This document shows positions 25,440-33,816 of a DNA stretch of 64,000 bases, piece after piece. Below the pieces are notes generated by a model. It made no database searches. It saw only the letters and a list, made by a program, of their open reading frames with translations, and had not been told where the DNA came from. Within the stretch, counting starts at the first letter, position 1. Each line of letters starts with the position of its first letter. Location: the NCBI GenBank assembly GCA_963703355.1, contig OY969813.1, positions 1,426,001 through 1,490,000 of the forward strand, given 5' to 3'. This stretch comes from Puia sp963703355. GTDB lineage: Bacteria; Bacteroidota; Bacteroidia; Chitinophagales; Chitinophagaceae. The translations under genes and the position numbers were made by a program.

Positions 25440-26177
25440 TTACGGTTCAGTTACCGTTTCTTTCACATCGATAAGCTCTGCATCGAATACCTCTTCAAAA
25501 TGACTTTTTAGTTTTTTCTTCACTTCTGCGAGGTCGATTTCGCGGCCCAATTCGCGGGCAAGGGAGGTAACCTGTTTATTTTTTATTCCACACGGGACGA
25601 TATCATCAAAATACTTAAGGTCGGTATTTACATTGAAAGCAAAACCATGCATGGTGATCCAACGACTGCATCGGACGCCGAAAGCGGCAATTTTTCTCTC
25701 ACGCCCTATCTTTCCTGGTTCCAGCCAAACTCCAGTCTCTCCAGCTGATCTTTCTCCTTTGATGCCATATTCTGATAGTGTTCGAATAATAACTTCCTCC
25801 AGATTTCGCAGGTACTTACCAATGTCCGTTCCGAATTTTTCCAGGTCAAGTATTGGATATCCCACAATTTGTTCAGGTCCGTGAAACGTAATGTCTCCTC
25901 CCCTGTTGGTTTTAACAAAGAGAATTCCTTTTTCGTGCAGTTCCGATTCCCCCAATAATATATTTTCTTCATGACCTGTTTTACCAAGTGTATATACTGG
26001 TGGGTGTTCAACAAACAACAGATAATTAGTTGTTGAAATTTTACCGTGTTTTTGCTGAGCTGAATGATACTTTGTTTTAATATCCACGTTTTTCTTCAAC
26101 AATACTTCCTGGAAATTCCATGCATCCGTATAAGGCATTAAACCAAGATCTTCAAAGTAAACGGGCTGCTTCTTCAT
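25440..26177 (-). CDS. lipB: Lipoyl(octanoyl) transferase LipB
   Basis: The 245-residue protein matches octanoyltransferases, which move octanoate from acyl carrier protein onto lipoyl domains of 2-oxoacid dehydrogenases. Conserved segments are RGGDITFHGPEQIVGYPI, the lysine in RKIAAFGVR (Lys162) and the acyl-accepting cysteine in DIVPCGI (Cys196). The ATG at 26177 lies 5 nt after a TAAATTTG box. The protein is probably cytoplasmic. The neighbour is rluD-type, divergent by 95 bp. Confidence 0.95.
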   Translation of the reverse strand: MKKQPVYFEDLGLMPYTDAWNFQEVLLKKNVDIKTKYHSAQQKHGKISTTNYLLFVEHPPVYTLGKTGHEENILLGESELHEKGILFVKTNRGGDITFHGPEQIVGYPILDLEKFGTDIGKYLRNLEEVIIRTLSEYGIKGERSAGETGVWLEPGKIGRERKIAAFGVRCSRWITMHGFAFNVNTDLKYFDDIVPCGIKNKQVTSLARELGREIDLAEVKKKLKSHFEEVFDAELIDVKETVTEP

Positions 26178-26182
26178 AACTG

Positions 26183-26210
26183 CAAATTTAAGCCATTAAT
26201 ACGATGCCAA
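26183..26210 (-). promoter_or_regulatory. lipB promoter placed directly before the start codon
   Basis: On the minus strand TTG (26210-26208), 17 nt, then TAAATTTG (26190-26183). Only 5 nt separate the box from the ATG at 26177, so the transcript probably begins at or next to the start codon. Confidence 0.6.
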
Positions 26211-26238
26211 TTTTAGGACTTACTTTCCTTCAATGCCA

Positions 26239-26268
26239 TTGGCCTTTACGTGTAAGCATGTAATTTTG
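26239..26268 (+). promoter_or_regulatory. Promoter of the rluD-type gene, near-leaderless
   Basis: TTG (26239-26241), 19 nt, then TAATTTTG (26261-26268), followed 4 nt later by the ATG at 26273. It is divergent from the lipB promoter with no overlap of the -7 boxes. Confidence 0.65.
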
Positions 26269-26272
26269 TATC

Positions 26273-27400
26273 ATGCCCAGTACACCGGAAAAATCGGAAG
26301 ATACCAGTTCAGGTAACATTGCCTCCTCCAAGGTGGTTTCAATTCGTGCCGATGATGAGCTCCTGACGAGTGATGATCTTTCAGAAGTTTCTGAAGTCCT
26401 ATATGAGCGGATTAATCTGGTTATTGATAAAGGACAGGAACCGCTGCGTCTGGATAAATTTCTTACGGCGCGCATAGAAAATATCTCCAGGAATAAAGTT
26501 CAACAAGCCATCGATGGCGGAAGAGTGCTGGTAAATAATAATACTGCATCAGCAAATTATAAAATAAGACCCGGCGATAATATCGTTTGTTATTCCGACA
26601 GGCAATCGATTGGAGAAAAAATCATTCCGGAAAAAATGCCTTTGGACATCTTTTATGAAGATGAAGAGATACTTATCATCAACAAACCTCCGGGGCTTGT
26701 GGTTCACCCCGCATCGGGCAACTATACGGGCACGCTGATAAACGGGGTGGCCTGGTATCTTCACGAAGAAAACCAATCTATTACGGAAGAAACACTTCCG
26801 CGTTTTGGTCTCGTGCACAGGATTGACAAAAATACAAGCGGTTTGTTGGTGCTGGCTAAAACGAGCCGGGCTGTCGCAAGTCTGGCGAAACAGTTCTTCA
26901 ACCACTCCGTAAAACGAGAATATATAGCCTTGGTCTGGGGAGACTTAAAAGAAGATACAGGAACCATAATTGCTCATGTAGGACGTCATCAACGGTTCAG
27001 AAAATTATTTGAAGCGTACCCTGATGGAGAATTTGGCAAAGAAGCGATCACACATTATAAAGTACTGGAACGATTTGGATATGTAACGCTGGTAAGATGT
27101 GTTCTGGAAACCGGACGCACGCATCAGATTCGCGTGCATATGAAATATATTGGTCATCCACTATTCAATGACGAAACATATGGAGGAGATAAAATATTGA
27201 AAGGCACGATTTTCAGCAAATACAAACAATTCGTAGACAATTGTTTTCAAATCTGTAAACGCCAGGCATTGCACGCGAAAACCATAGGTTTCATTCATCC
27301 CGCGTCGAATAAAGAAATGCTTTTCACCAGTGATTTACCCAAGGATATGAGTGAGGTGATTGAAAAATGGCAAAAATACGCATCAAGATCTGGCGCTTGA
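26273..27400 (+). CDS. RluA-family 23S rRNA pseudouridine synthase (RluD-like)
   Basis: The 375-residue protein has an S4 RNA-binding domain (LRLDKFLTARIENISRNKVQQAIDGGRVLVNN, about 58-90) and a pseudouridine synthase domain. The catalytic aspartate is Asp185 in VHRIDKNTSG, and the GRTHQIRVHM motif is present. This architecture is that of RluC/RluD enzymes, which isomerise uridines in 23S rRNA. A Ser/Glu/Asp-rich extension of about 50 residues precedes the S4 domain, longer than in typical RluD; an internal start is possible, but the ATG at 26273 has a good promoter. The 3' end overlaps the convergent def gene by 18 bp. Confidence 0.92.
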   Translation: MPSTPEKSEDTSSGNIASSKVVSIRADDELLTSDDLSEVSEVLYERINLVIDKGQEPLRLDKFLTARIENISRNKVQQAIDGGRVLVNNNTASANYKIRPGDNIVCYSDRQSIGEKIIPEKMPLDIFYEDEEILIINKPPGLVVHPASGNYTGTLINGVAWYLHEENQSITEETLPRFGLVHRIDKNTSGLLVLAKTSRAVASLAKQFFNHSVKREYIALVWGDLKEDTGTIIAHVGRHQRFRKLFEAYPDGEFGKEAITHYKVLERFGYVTLVRCVLETGRTHQIRVHMKYIGHPLFNDETYGGDKILKGTIFSKYKQFVDNCFQICKRQALHAKTIGFIHPASNKEMLFTSDLPKDMSEVIEKWQKYASRSGA

Positions 27401-27970
27401 AAAATTCATCTTATAGTCCACATTAATCTTGCCTTTAGAAATATCATCCAGTTTACTTTTAAGCAATTTTCGCTTTAAAGGTTTCAAATAATCAATGAAT
27501 AATTTTCCTTCTATATGGTCATATTCATGTAGAATTACGCGCGCGGTCAATCCATTAAAGGTTTTGGTATGATGTTGAAATTGCTGGTCATCATATTCAA
27601 TAGTTACTTCTTCGTTTCGTAGAATCTCCTCCCGAATTTTTGGGATACTCAGGCAACCTTCTGTATAAGGCCACAATTCACCATTTAATTTTATGATTTT
27701 GGCATTAATAAAAACTTCCTTAAATCCGGGGCCATCCGGATATTTGCCCTCCTCGTCTTCTTCCAGATTATTAAAAATCTGAGTGCTGTCTATTACAAAT
27801 AGTCGAATAGATTTACTTATTTGCGGGGCTGCCAATCCTACGCCACTGCTTTCATACATCGTTTCCCACATATCTTCAATCAACTTGTTCAATCCGGGAT
27901 AATCAGCATCGATTTCTTTCCCCTTGGTTCTTAGCACTTGAGCGCCATAAGCAATTATTGGTAAAATCAT
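27383..27970 (-). CDS. def: Peptide deformylase
   Basis: The 195-residue protein contains all three deformylase motifs: GVGLAAPQ (43-50), EGCLSIP (metal ligand Cys106) and HEYDH (148-152). It removes the formyl group from nascent proteins in the cytoplasm using Fe2+ or another metal. An acidic insertion (NNLEEDEEGKYPDG, about 67-80) between the first two motifs is common in Bacteroidota enzymes. The ATG at 27970 follows a TAATTTTG box by 4 nt. The 3' end overlaps the rluD-type gene by 18 bp. Confidence 0.96.
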   Translation of the reverse strand: MILPIIAYGAQVLRTKGKEIDADYPGLNKLIEDMWETMYESSGVGLAAPQISKSIRLFVIDSTQIFNNLEEDEEGKYPDGPGFKEVFINAKIIKLNGELWPYTEGCLSIPKIREEILRNEEVTIEYDDQQFQHHTKTFNGLTARVILHEYDHIEGKLFIDYLKPLKRKLLKSKLDDISKGKINVDYKMNFSSARS

Positions 27971-27974
27971 GTCA

Positions 27975-27982
27975 CAAAATTA
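27975..27982 (-). promoter_or_regulatory. -7 box TAATTTTG 4 nt before def
   Basis: TAATTTTG on the minus strand (27982-27975) is followed by TGAC and the def ATG at 27970. No TTG is seen 17-23 nt upstream, so the -33 element is weak or degenerate. Confidence 0.5.
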
Positions 27983-28083
27983 CATGCAAAAGCTTAAAGC
28001 TTATTGCACAAGGACTAAATCTTTATGGTTTGTAACAGGCATTTGTCATCCCAAATCACCATTCCTCAGGTTTGGGTTCCTGA

Positions 28084-28494
28084 TCAGGAATTGGAAAGAT
28101 ATTCCTGTAGCATCATAGTAGCAGCGATCTGATCGATGGCACCTTTTTCTCTTCTGCTTTTCTTTTTCATACCCATTTGAACCATTGCACGTGAGGCCAT
28201 TGTAGAACTGTATCTTTCGTCCATTGTCTTAACCGGTATAACCGGAAATCTTTTCTTTAACAGTCCAATAATGCGCTGTACATCATTAGTGAGATCGGTT
28301 GCGGTCCCGTCAAGGTTGCGTGGATCTCCGATCAGTATCAATTCAACCGCTTCTTTTTTTATATATTCCTCAAGAAAAGTAAAAATACGGGCAGATTCAA
28401 TAGTTGTTAATGCAGATGCAATGATTTTCAATGGATCGGTAACCGCAATACCCGTTCTTTTTAAACCGTAATCAATGGAAATAATTCTCGGCAT
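28084..28494 (-). CDS. ruvX: Holliday junction resolvase-like RuvX/YqgF
   Basis: The 136-residue protein matches YqgF, an RNase H-fold nuclease essential in many bacteria and linked to 16S pre-rRNA 5' processing. IDYGLKRTGIAV supplies the first catalytic aspartate, LILIGDPRNLDGT the second region, and VKTMDERYSS plus GAIDQIAATMML the last acidic positions. The gene lies 6 bp downstream of the ubiA-type gene on the same strand, so both are likely on one transcript. Confidence 0.93.
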   Translation of the reverse strand: MPRIISIDYGLKRTGIAVTDPLKIIASALTTIESARIFTFLEEYIKKEAVELILIGDPRNLDGTATDLTNDVQRIIGLLKKRFPVIPVKTMDERYSSTMASRAMVQMGMKKKSRREKGAIDQIAATMMLQEYLSNS

Positions 28495-28500
28495 ATCGCC

Positions 28501-29424
28501 TTAATGTTTATGCGTTATGAACATATCGGTTATCACGAACAACGCGAATACGACACTGGCTATGCCATTGACCGTCATAAAGGCAATATTTACACGGCTT
28601 AGGTCATTTGGTTTCACGATAGTGTGTTGATAAACCAGCATGCCTGCAAACAGTAATACTCCGATCCAGTACCAGGCACCAAATCCGCCTAAAACGCCTG
28701 AACTGATAACAAAAATCGTACTTACAATATGTAAAGTAGTGGCAATGCGAAGCGCCCGTATTTTACCTACCGCCGTCGGAATGGAAAAAAGGTTTTCCGA
28801 CTTATCGAAATCCACGTCCTGCATGGCATAAATGATATCGAATCCACTCACCCAGCAAATGACTGCTCCTGAAAATAAAAGAGGCAGCAATTCAAAATGT
28901 CCGGTAACAGCCAGAAAAGCGCCAATGGGAGCTAATGATAAGCCGATTCCAAGCACGATGTGACAAAGGGCGGTGAATCTTTTGGTATAACTATAAAATA
29001 GAATAACAAATAAGGCAACGGGAGCAAGATAAAAACAAATTCGATTTATAAACCAGCATGTGATGATAAAAAGTATACAACAAAAAACGGCTAATCTCAA
29101 CGCATTATTAGGTGAAATAATTCCACGGGGAATTTCTCGTATCGCAGTTCTGGGATTACGTGCATCAAAATGCCGATCGAGATAACGATTAAAGGCCATC
29201 GCAGCACTCCTTGCTGTAATCATACAAATCAGGACAAGAGCAAAACGAATTAATAAAACCGTTAATTCAGAAGAATCCGATTCAAACATATTATTTCTCC
29301 ATACTGTTGGATTAAAATTCTTCCACCCAAATATGCCAAGAAAAAAACCAATCATCGCGAACGGCAACGCAAATAAAGTATGCGAAAACTTAATCAGACT
29401 GAGATAATTCTTAAATTGAGTCAT
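28501..29424 (-). CDS. UbiA-family prenyltransferase (4-hydroxybenzoate octaprenyltransferase-like)
   Basis: The ATG at 29424 gives 307 residues with about eight membrane helices. The two aspartate-rich substrate motifs are NRYLDRHFDARNPRT and YAMQDVDFDKSENLFSIP. It transfers a polyprenyl chain to an aromatic acid in quinone synthesis. Bacteroidota usually make menaquinone, so a role with a menaquinone precursor (for example the futalosine route) is more likely than ubiquinone; this is inference. The longer frame from 29502 runs into the trmH-type gene and is rejected. It is probably co-transcribed with that gene (22-bp gap) and ruvX. Confidence 0.87.
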   Translation of the reverse strand: MTQFKNYLSLIKFSHTLFALPFAMIGFFLGIFGWKNFNPTVWRNNMFESDSSELTVLLIRFALVLICMITARSAAMAFNRYLDRHFDARNPRTAIREIPRGIISPNNALRLAVFCCILFIITCWFINRICFYLAPVALFVILFYSYTKRFTALCHIVLGIGLSLAPIGAFLAVTGHFELLPLLFSGAVICWVSGFDIIYAMQDVDFDKSENLFSIPTAVGKIRALRIATTLHIVSTIFVISSGVLGGFGAWYWIGVLLFAGMLVYQHTIVKPNDLSRVNIAFMTVNGIASVVFALFVITDMFITHKH

Positions 29425-29446
29425 ACTTAAATTTATATTTGAAATG

Positions 29447-29974
29447 CTATATAACTGATCTAACCAGCTCCCAGAGGACCATACCAGCAGCCACTGATAC
29501 ATTTAATGAATGTTTCATCCCGAATTGAGGAATCTCAATGCACGCATCACAAATTTTTAACATCGGTTCGCTAACACCATCCACTTCGTTTCCAAAAACC
29601 AATACTACCTTTCCAAATTCAGAAAAATTCAAATCCTGGAGTGACATACTACCGGTAACCTGTTCGATACATAAAATCTTATAGCCCCTGTCTTTTAAAG
29701 CATTTGCTGCGTTTGTAGCATCCTCTGCGTATGCCCATTTAACAGATTCTGTTGCACCCAATGCTGTTTTATGTATATCTCTGTGAGGAGGTCGGGGAGT
29801 ATAGCCGCAGAGATAAATTTCTTCAGTCAGAAATGCATCAGCGGTCCTGAACATGCTTCCCACATTATGCATACTTCTGACGTTATCCAATAACAAAATA
29901 ACCGGTAGCTTTTCAGCCTCCCGAAATTCGGTTTTGCTTTTCCGCGGAAGTTCATCCATCCGTAGTTTACGCAT
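29447..29974 (-). CDS. SpoU/TrmH-family RNA 2'-O-methyltransferase
   Basis: The 175-residue protein is a SPOUT methyltransferase that transfers a methyl group from S-adenosylmethionine to a ribose in tRNA or rRNA. Motif 1 is LLDNVRSMHNVGSMFRTADA, motif 2 FGKVVLVFGNEVDGVSEPML and motif 3 IEIPQFGMKHSLNVSVAAGMVLWE, which together form the knotted cofactor site. No extra RNA-binding domain is present. The ATG at 29974 lies 4 nt after TATCTTTG. It heads the trmH-ubiA-ruvX operon. Confidence 0.93.
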   Translation of the reverse strand: MRKLRMDELPRKSKTEFREAEKLPVILLLDNVRSMHNVGSMFRTADAFLTEEIYLCGYTPRPPHRDIHKTALGATESVKWAYAEDATNAANALKDRGYKILCIEQVTGSMSLQDLNFSEFGKVVLVFGNEVDGVSEPMLKICDACIEIPQFGMKHSLNVSVAAGMVLWELVRSVI

Positions 29975-29978
29975 ACTG

Positions 29979-29986
29979 CAAAGATA
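29979..29986 (-). promoter_or_regulatory. -7 box TATCTTTG 4 nt before the trmH-type gene
   Basis: TATCTTTG on the minus strand (29986-29979) followed by CAGT and the ATG at 29974. The -33 element is not clear. Confidence 0.5.
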
Positions 29987-30076
29987 AGCTTAACACGGAA
30001 CGCGGAATAACTCTCATAAGACTTTCAAACTTGTTCACAACAGGTAAAACACTGTAATTTTTGGGTCTTCGTTCCT

Positions 30077-30084
30077 TACATTTG
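30077..30084 (+). promoter_or_regulatory. Possible -7 box TACATTTG for mutS
   Basis: TACATTTG matches TAnnTTTG and lies 46 nt before the mutS ATG at 30131. A TTTG exists upstream at 30060-30063 but only 13 nt away, outside the usual spacing, so the call is weak. Confidence 0.35.
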
Positions 30085-30130
30085 TCAGGTCTGGCACTTA
30101 ATTTCCGTGTACAAGCACCAGATCCTCCAC

Positions 30131-32731
30131 ATGTCGAAAAATTCAGAAGAGACACCACTGATGCAGCAACACCGGGCAATCAAACAAAAGTATCCGGATG
30201 CAATTCTTTTATTCAGGGTTGGAGATTTTTATGAAACATTCGGTGAAGATGCGATTCATGCGTCCCGAATTCTTGGTATTACGCTCACAAAAAGGAATAA
30301 TAACTCATCAAGTTCACTTGAGCTAGCGGGTTTTCCGCATCATGCACTGGACACCTATCTTCATAAATTGGTAAAAGGCGGATTCAGAGTGGCCATTTGT
30401 GATCAACTGGAGGACCCTAAATTCGCCAAAGGCATTGTAAAACGCGGTGTAACTGAAATGGTAACACCGGGTACTGCTACACAGGATAAATTATTGGAAC
30501 ATCGCAGTAACAATTTCCTTGCTGCAATACACTTCGGAGAGACAGTGCATGGTATCGCCTTTCTCGATATTTCTACTGGCGAATTTTTTGCTGCCGAAGG
30601 ACCAGTCGATTATATTGATCAATTACTGCAGACATTAAAACCTGCGGAAGTTATTTTTCAAAGAAACTATCAAAAGGCGTTTAAGGAAGCTCATGGAGAC
30701 CGTTATTTTACTTATTCATTAGAAAGCTGGGTATTTGATGAAACTTTCGCAAGAGAAAATTTAACCAAACATTTTCAGACGCATTCGTTGAAAGGTTTTG
30801 GAATTGAGTCTCTACTTTATGGCATTGTAGCAGCCGGTGCGATAATACACTATCTGAAAGATACCGAACATCCGCACCTGCAACATATTACTTCAATCCA
30901 GCGACTCGATCGGGAGAATTATTTGTGGATGGATCAGTTTACGGTACGCAATCTCGAACTACTTCCTGGAACTGACAATCGCTTTTCTTTGTTACACACC
31001 CTCGACAACACTGTTTCACCAATGGGAGCCCGGCTTATGAAAAGGTGGATGCTAATGCCACTGAAGGAAATAACACCAATCCGTGAAAGGCTTGACCTGG
31101 TTGAATATTTTATCCGCGAACCGCTTTTACGCTCTCAACTGATTCATCATATCAAGCTATGTGGCGACATGGAAAGAATGCTTTCACGTATTCCATCCAG
31201 AAAAATAAATCCACGTGAAGTTATGCAGCTGGGGCGGGGACTATTAGAAATTCAACACATTCTTAATCTATGTAAGGAAAGTATAGAGCCCTATTTGAAA
31301 AGATTGACTGTATTATTAAACCCCTGTTTATTAATGGCCGATCAGATATTGGCAGAACTTGTTGAAAATCCACCCTCGTTCGTTAATAAAGGTAATTTAA
31401 TCAGGTCTGGCGTTAATGAAGAACTGGATACACTCAGAAAAATAGCTTCAGGAGGTAAACAATATCTGGCTGAACTGCAGATGAAAGAGTCTCTTGCAAC
31501 AGGTATTTCATCGCTGAAAATCAGTTTCAATAACGTATTTGGGTACTATCTGGAAGTTACGAATGCACACAAACATAAGGTTCCGGAAAGCTGGATTCGC
31601 AAACAGACTTTGACAAATGCGGAACGATACATTACACCTGAACTTAAAGAATATGAAGAAAAAATTACAGGCGCGGAGGAAAAAATCCAGCTAATTGAAG
31701 CGAATATTTATGACAAACTTATTCTAACACTGAGAGATTTTATTGGACCCATACAGGTAAATTGTTCCGTAATAGCAACACTCGATTGCCTTTTGTGTTT
31801 TGCCGTGAATGCAATTCATTTGAATTACAAGAAACCAGTCATTCACGAAGATCCCACGCTCGAATTAACAGAAAGCCGACATCCAGTTATAGAAAAAAAC
31901 CTTCAGCCTGGTGAATCCTACATCGCCAACGATTTGTCACTGGATCCGGAAAATCAACAGATAATAATTCTTACTGGTCCCAACATGAGTGGAAAATCAG
32001 CACTACTTCGACAAGTAGCCTTGATTACATTAATGACTCATATGGGAAGTTTCGTTCCTGCTACCCTGGCCAAAATTCCGCTTACAGACAAGATTTTTAC
32101 CAGGGTTGGTGCATCTGACAATGTGAGTGGCGGGGAATCCACCTTTTTAGTTGAGATGAATGAAACTGCGAGTATATTAAACAATATCACTCACCGAAGC
32201 CTGATCATCCTGGACGAAATTGGCCGCGGAACTTCTACTTACGATGGAATCTCAATTGCATGGAGCATAGCAGAATTTCTTCATCATTCTGGTTATAAGC
32301 CAAAAACTCTTTTCGCAACACATTATCATGAATTAAATGAATTGGAAAACAAATTTTACGGCATCAAAAATTATCATATTACTAGTCGTGAACTTGGAAA
32401 TAAAATAATATTTCTGCGGAAACTCGCAGCCGGGGGTTCAACTCATAGCTTCGGAATTCATGTAGCAAAGATGGCCGGCATGCCGGCTACTTTAATTGAG
32501 CGTTCAAACCAGATATTAAAACAATTGGAGGAAAGCCGCGGTGGAGAAAAGGATACTACGAAAGATGGATTCAAAAAAATTTTGGCCCCAGATATTCAAC
32601 TTTCTATTTTTGACGCACATACGCAAACTTTTGAACAAATCCGAAAACTACTTCAGGAGCTGGATATTAACCGACTTACTCCCGTAGAAGCGCTTCTTAA
32701 ATTAAATGAAATCAAGGGATTGTTGCATTAA
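30131..32731 (+). CDS. mutS: DNA mismatch repair protein MutS
   Basis: The 866-residue length is normal for MutS, which recognises mismatches and recruits MutL. The mismatch-binding N-domain has GDFYETFGEDA (the Phe-x-Glu wedge). The C-terminal ATPase has Walker A GPNMSGKSALLRQ (about 615-627), Walker B LIILDEIGRGTSTYDG and the FATHYHEL loop. The frame extends 8 codons upstream to a GTG at 30107, but the ATG at 30131 (MSKNSEETPLMQQH) matches the family start. It is divergent from the trmH-type gene. Confidence 0.97.
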   Translation: MSKNSEETPLMQQHRAIKQKYPDAILLFRVGDFYETFGEDAIHASRILGITLTKRNNNSSSSLELAGFPHHALDTYLHKLVKGGFRVAICDQLEDPKFAKGIVKRGVTEMVTPGTATQDKLLEHRSNNFLAAIHFGETVHGIAFLDISTGEFFAAEGPVDYIDQLLQTLKPAEVIFQRNYQKAFKEAHGDRYFTYSLESWVFDETFARENLTKHFQTHSLKGFGIESLLYGIVAAGAIIHYLKDTEHPHLQHITSIQRLDRENYLWMDQFTVRNLELLPGTDNRFSLLHTLDNTVSPMGARLMKRWMLMPLKEITPIRERLDLVEYFIREPLLRSQLIHHIKLCGDMERMLSRIPSRKINPREVMQLGRGLLEIQHILNLCKESIEPYLKRLTVLLNPCLLMADQILAELVENPPSFVNKGNLIRSGVNEELDTLRKIASGGKQYLAELQMKESLATGISSLKISFNNVFGYYLEVTNAHKHKVPESWIRKQTLTNAERYITPELKEYEEKITGAEEKIQLIEANIYDKLILTLRDFIGPIQVNCSVIATLDCLLCFAVNAIHLNYKKPVIHEDPTLELTESRHPVIEKNLQPGESYIANDLSLDPENQQIIILTGPNMSGKSALLRQVALITLMTHMGSFVPATLAKIPLTDKIFTRVGASDNVSGGESTFLVEMNETASILNNITHRSLIILDEIGRGTSTYDGISIAWSIAEFLHHSGYKPKTLFATHYHELNELENKFYGIKNYHITSRELGNKIIFLRKLAAGGSTHSFGIHVAKMAGMPATLIERSNQILKQLEESRGGEKDTTKDGFKKILAPDIQLSIFDAHTQTFEQIRKLLQELDINRLTPVEALLKLNEIKGLLH

Positions 32732-32899
32732 CTCGTATCGACTAACATAGCCATAACCATACTATTTCCTTCCATAATATCTCCGGATTAAGATAAGGTA
32801 AGCCTCATTTTAGTAAATCGTTCCCAAAAAGGGAAACAGGAGAGTACGAAATAAGGTCGCAATATGTTGAATATCATTTAATTAGCACTATGGCATGCT

Positions 32900-32931
32900 G
32901 GTTGGCTATATAGGGATAGCAACCAATTTTT
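32900..32931 (+). promoter_or_regulatory. Hairpin with U-run directly before a start codon
   Basis: GGTTGGCTAT (32900-32909) pairs with ATAGCAACC (32916-32924) with one bulged base, and is followed by AATTTTT and then the ATG at 32932. The structure looks like an intrinsic terminator, but it sits in the 5' leader of the secreted-protein gene. The rest of the 200-bp spacer after mutS (32732-32899) holds only a 5-bp TTCCC/GGGAA hairpin near 32822. Confidence 0.45.
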
Positions 32932-33612
32932 ATGAAAACACTTTTCACTTTTATCGCAGCAATCATCACAACCGCCTCTGGTTATGCTTTTCACATTTCC
33001 GATGGCGATCAGGTTACAAATCAGACAAGTACCACTTTGAGTGAAAATATCGTTCTTACAAATTTTGAGGGTCTTTTTTCCAACAATCAGTCTGTGGATC
33101 TTAGCTGGACAACAATGATGGAAGCCAATGTGGAATATTTCGAAATTTTAAGAAGTGGTGACGGAATAAATTTTGAGAAACTTGACAGTGTTCAATCAAA
33201 AATGAAAATTTCCACCAGTGCGTATCAGTTACAATATAATTATACCGACATGCATCCTCTCATGGGAATATCTTATTATCGAATTCAGGTGGTTGGAAAA
33301 AATGGATATATCAATCAATCACCTGTTGTACAAATTAACAATGCCCCGGGCGAAGGTACCCGTATCTACCCCACGCTGGTACAAAATAATATGCTCTTCA
33401 TTGAATCTGACAAAAACCTAAGAGAAGCAAAGCTGGAATTTTTTGATCTTTCAGGAAAAAAAATCAGTGAAACAAATTGGGAATCCTTAAACGTACGTCA
33501 AAATGTACAGATTTCTAAATCAGGGATATTGCCAACGGGGACCTATGTAGCCAGGCTGACTGCAAACGGACAGAATGTTAAAAATCAATTGATAATTGTT
33601 CAAAATCAATAA
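32932..33612 (+). CDS. Exported protein with T9SS-type C-terminal sorting-like domain
   Basis: The 226-residue protein has a signal peptide (MKTLFTFIAAIITTASGYA). A fibronectin-like module follows (LSWTTMMEANVEYFEILRSGDGINFEKL...YRIQVV), which is very frequent in Bacteroidota secreted proteins. The C-terminal part, about 80 residues (IYPTLVQNNMLFIES...LPTGTYVARLTANGQNVKNQLIIV), resembles the type A sorting domain of the type IX secretion system. The usual PNP is replaced by YPTL. There is no enzymatic domain, so it may be a small surface or adhesive protein. A leader hairpin precedes the ATG. Confidence 0.75.
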   Translation: MKTLFTFIAAIITTASGYAFHISDGDQVTNQTSTTLSENIVLTNFEGLFSNNQSVDLSWTTMMEANVEYFEILRSGDGINFEKLDSVQSKMKISTSAYQLQYNYTDMHPLMGISYYRIQVVGKNGYINQSPVVQINNAPGEGTRIYPTLVQNNMLFIESDKNLREAKLEFFDLSGKKISETNWESLNVRQNVQISKSGILPTGTYVARLTANGQNVKNQLIIVQNQ

Positions 33613-33677
33613 TACTATCTCAAAAAAATGTTAACATTATTGGAACGCTGCTTTACAGAAAAAGTTTTGGAGATGAA

Positions 33678-33710
33678 TTGAAAAAACCTGTAAGAATAGA
33701 CTTAAATTTG
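33678..33710 (+). promoter_or_regulatory. Orphan promoter-like element facing a terminator (possible small RNA)
   Basis: TTG (33678-33680), 22 nt, then TAAATTTG (33703-33710) fit the Bacteroidota promoter pattern. Transcription from it would begin near 33714 and reach the terminator at 33782-33813, giving an RNA of about 100 nt. No ATG follows within that span, so a noncoding RNA is more likely than a small protein; a frame through the region (TTG at 33678) runs into the convergent gene. Confidence 0.35.
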
Positions 33711-33781
33711 CAGCTGAAGAAGAGCCCGTTTTTGGTCCAAGATCCATCTGATCCCTTCGAAGATTTTACTAAAACACACAT

Positions 33782-33813
33782 AAAAAGATCCAGCGTAGTG
33801 ACTGGATTTTTTT
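33782..33813. terminator. Bidirectional intrinsic terminator
   Basis: AAAAAGATCCAG (33782-33793) pairs with CTGGATTTTTTT (33802-33813) with one G-T position, loop of 8 nt, and a U-run on both strands. It lies 4 bp beyond the cysteine desulfurase stop and can also end any rightward transcript from 32932 or 33678. Confidence 0.85.
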
Positions 33814-33816
33814 ATT

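Noticed and set aside
28501..29502. Longer frame of the UbiA-type gene
   Set aside because: It would overlap the trmH-type gene; the ATG at 29424 gives the usual family N-terminus.
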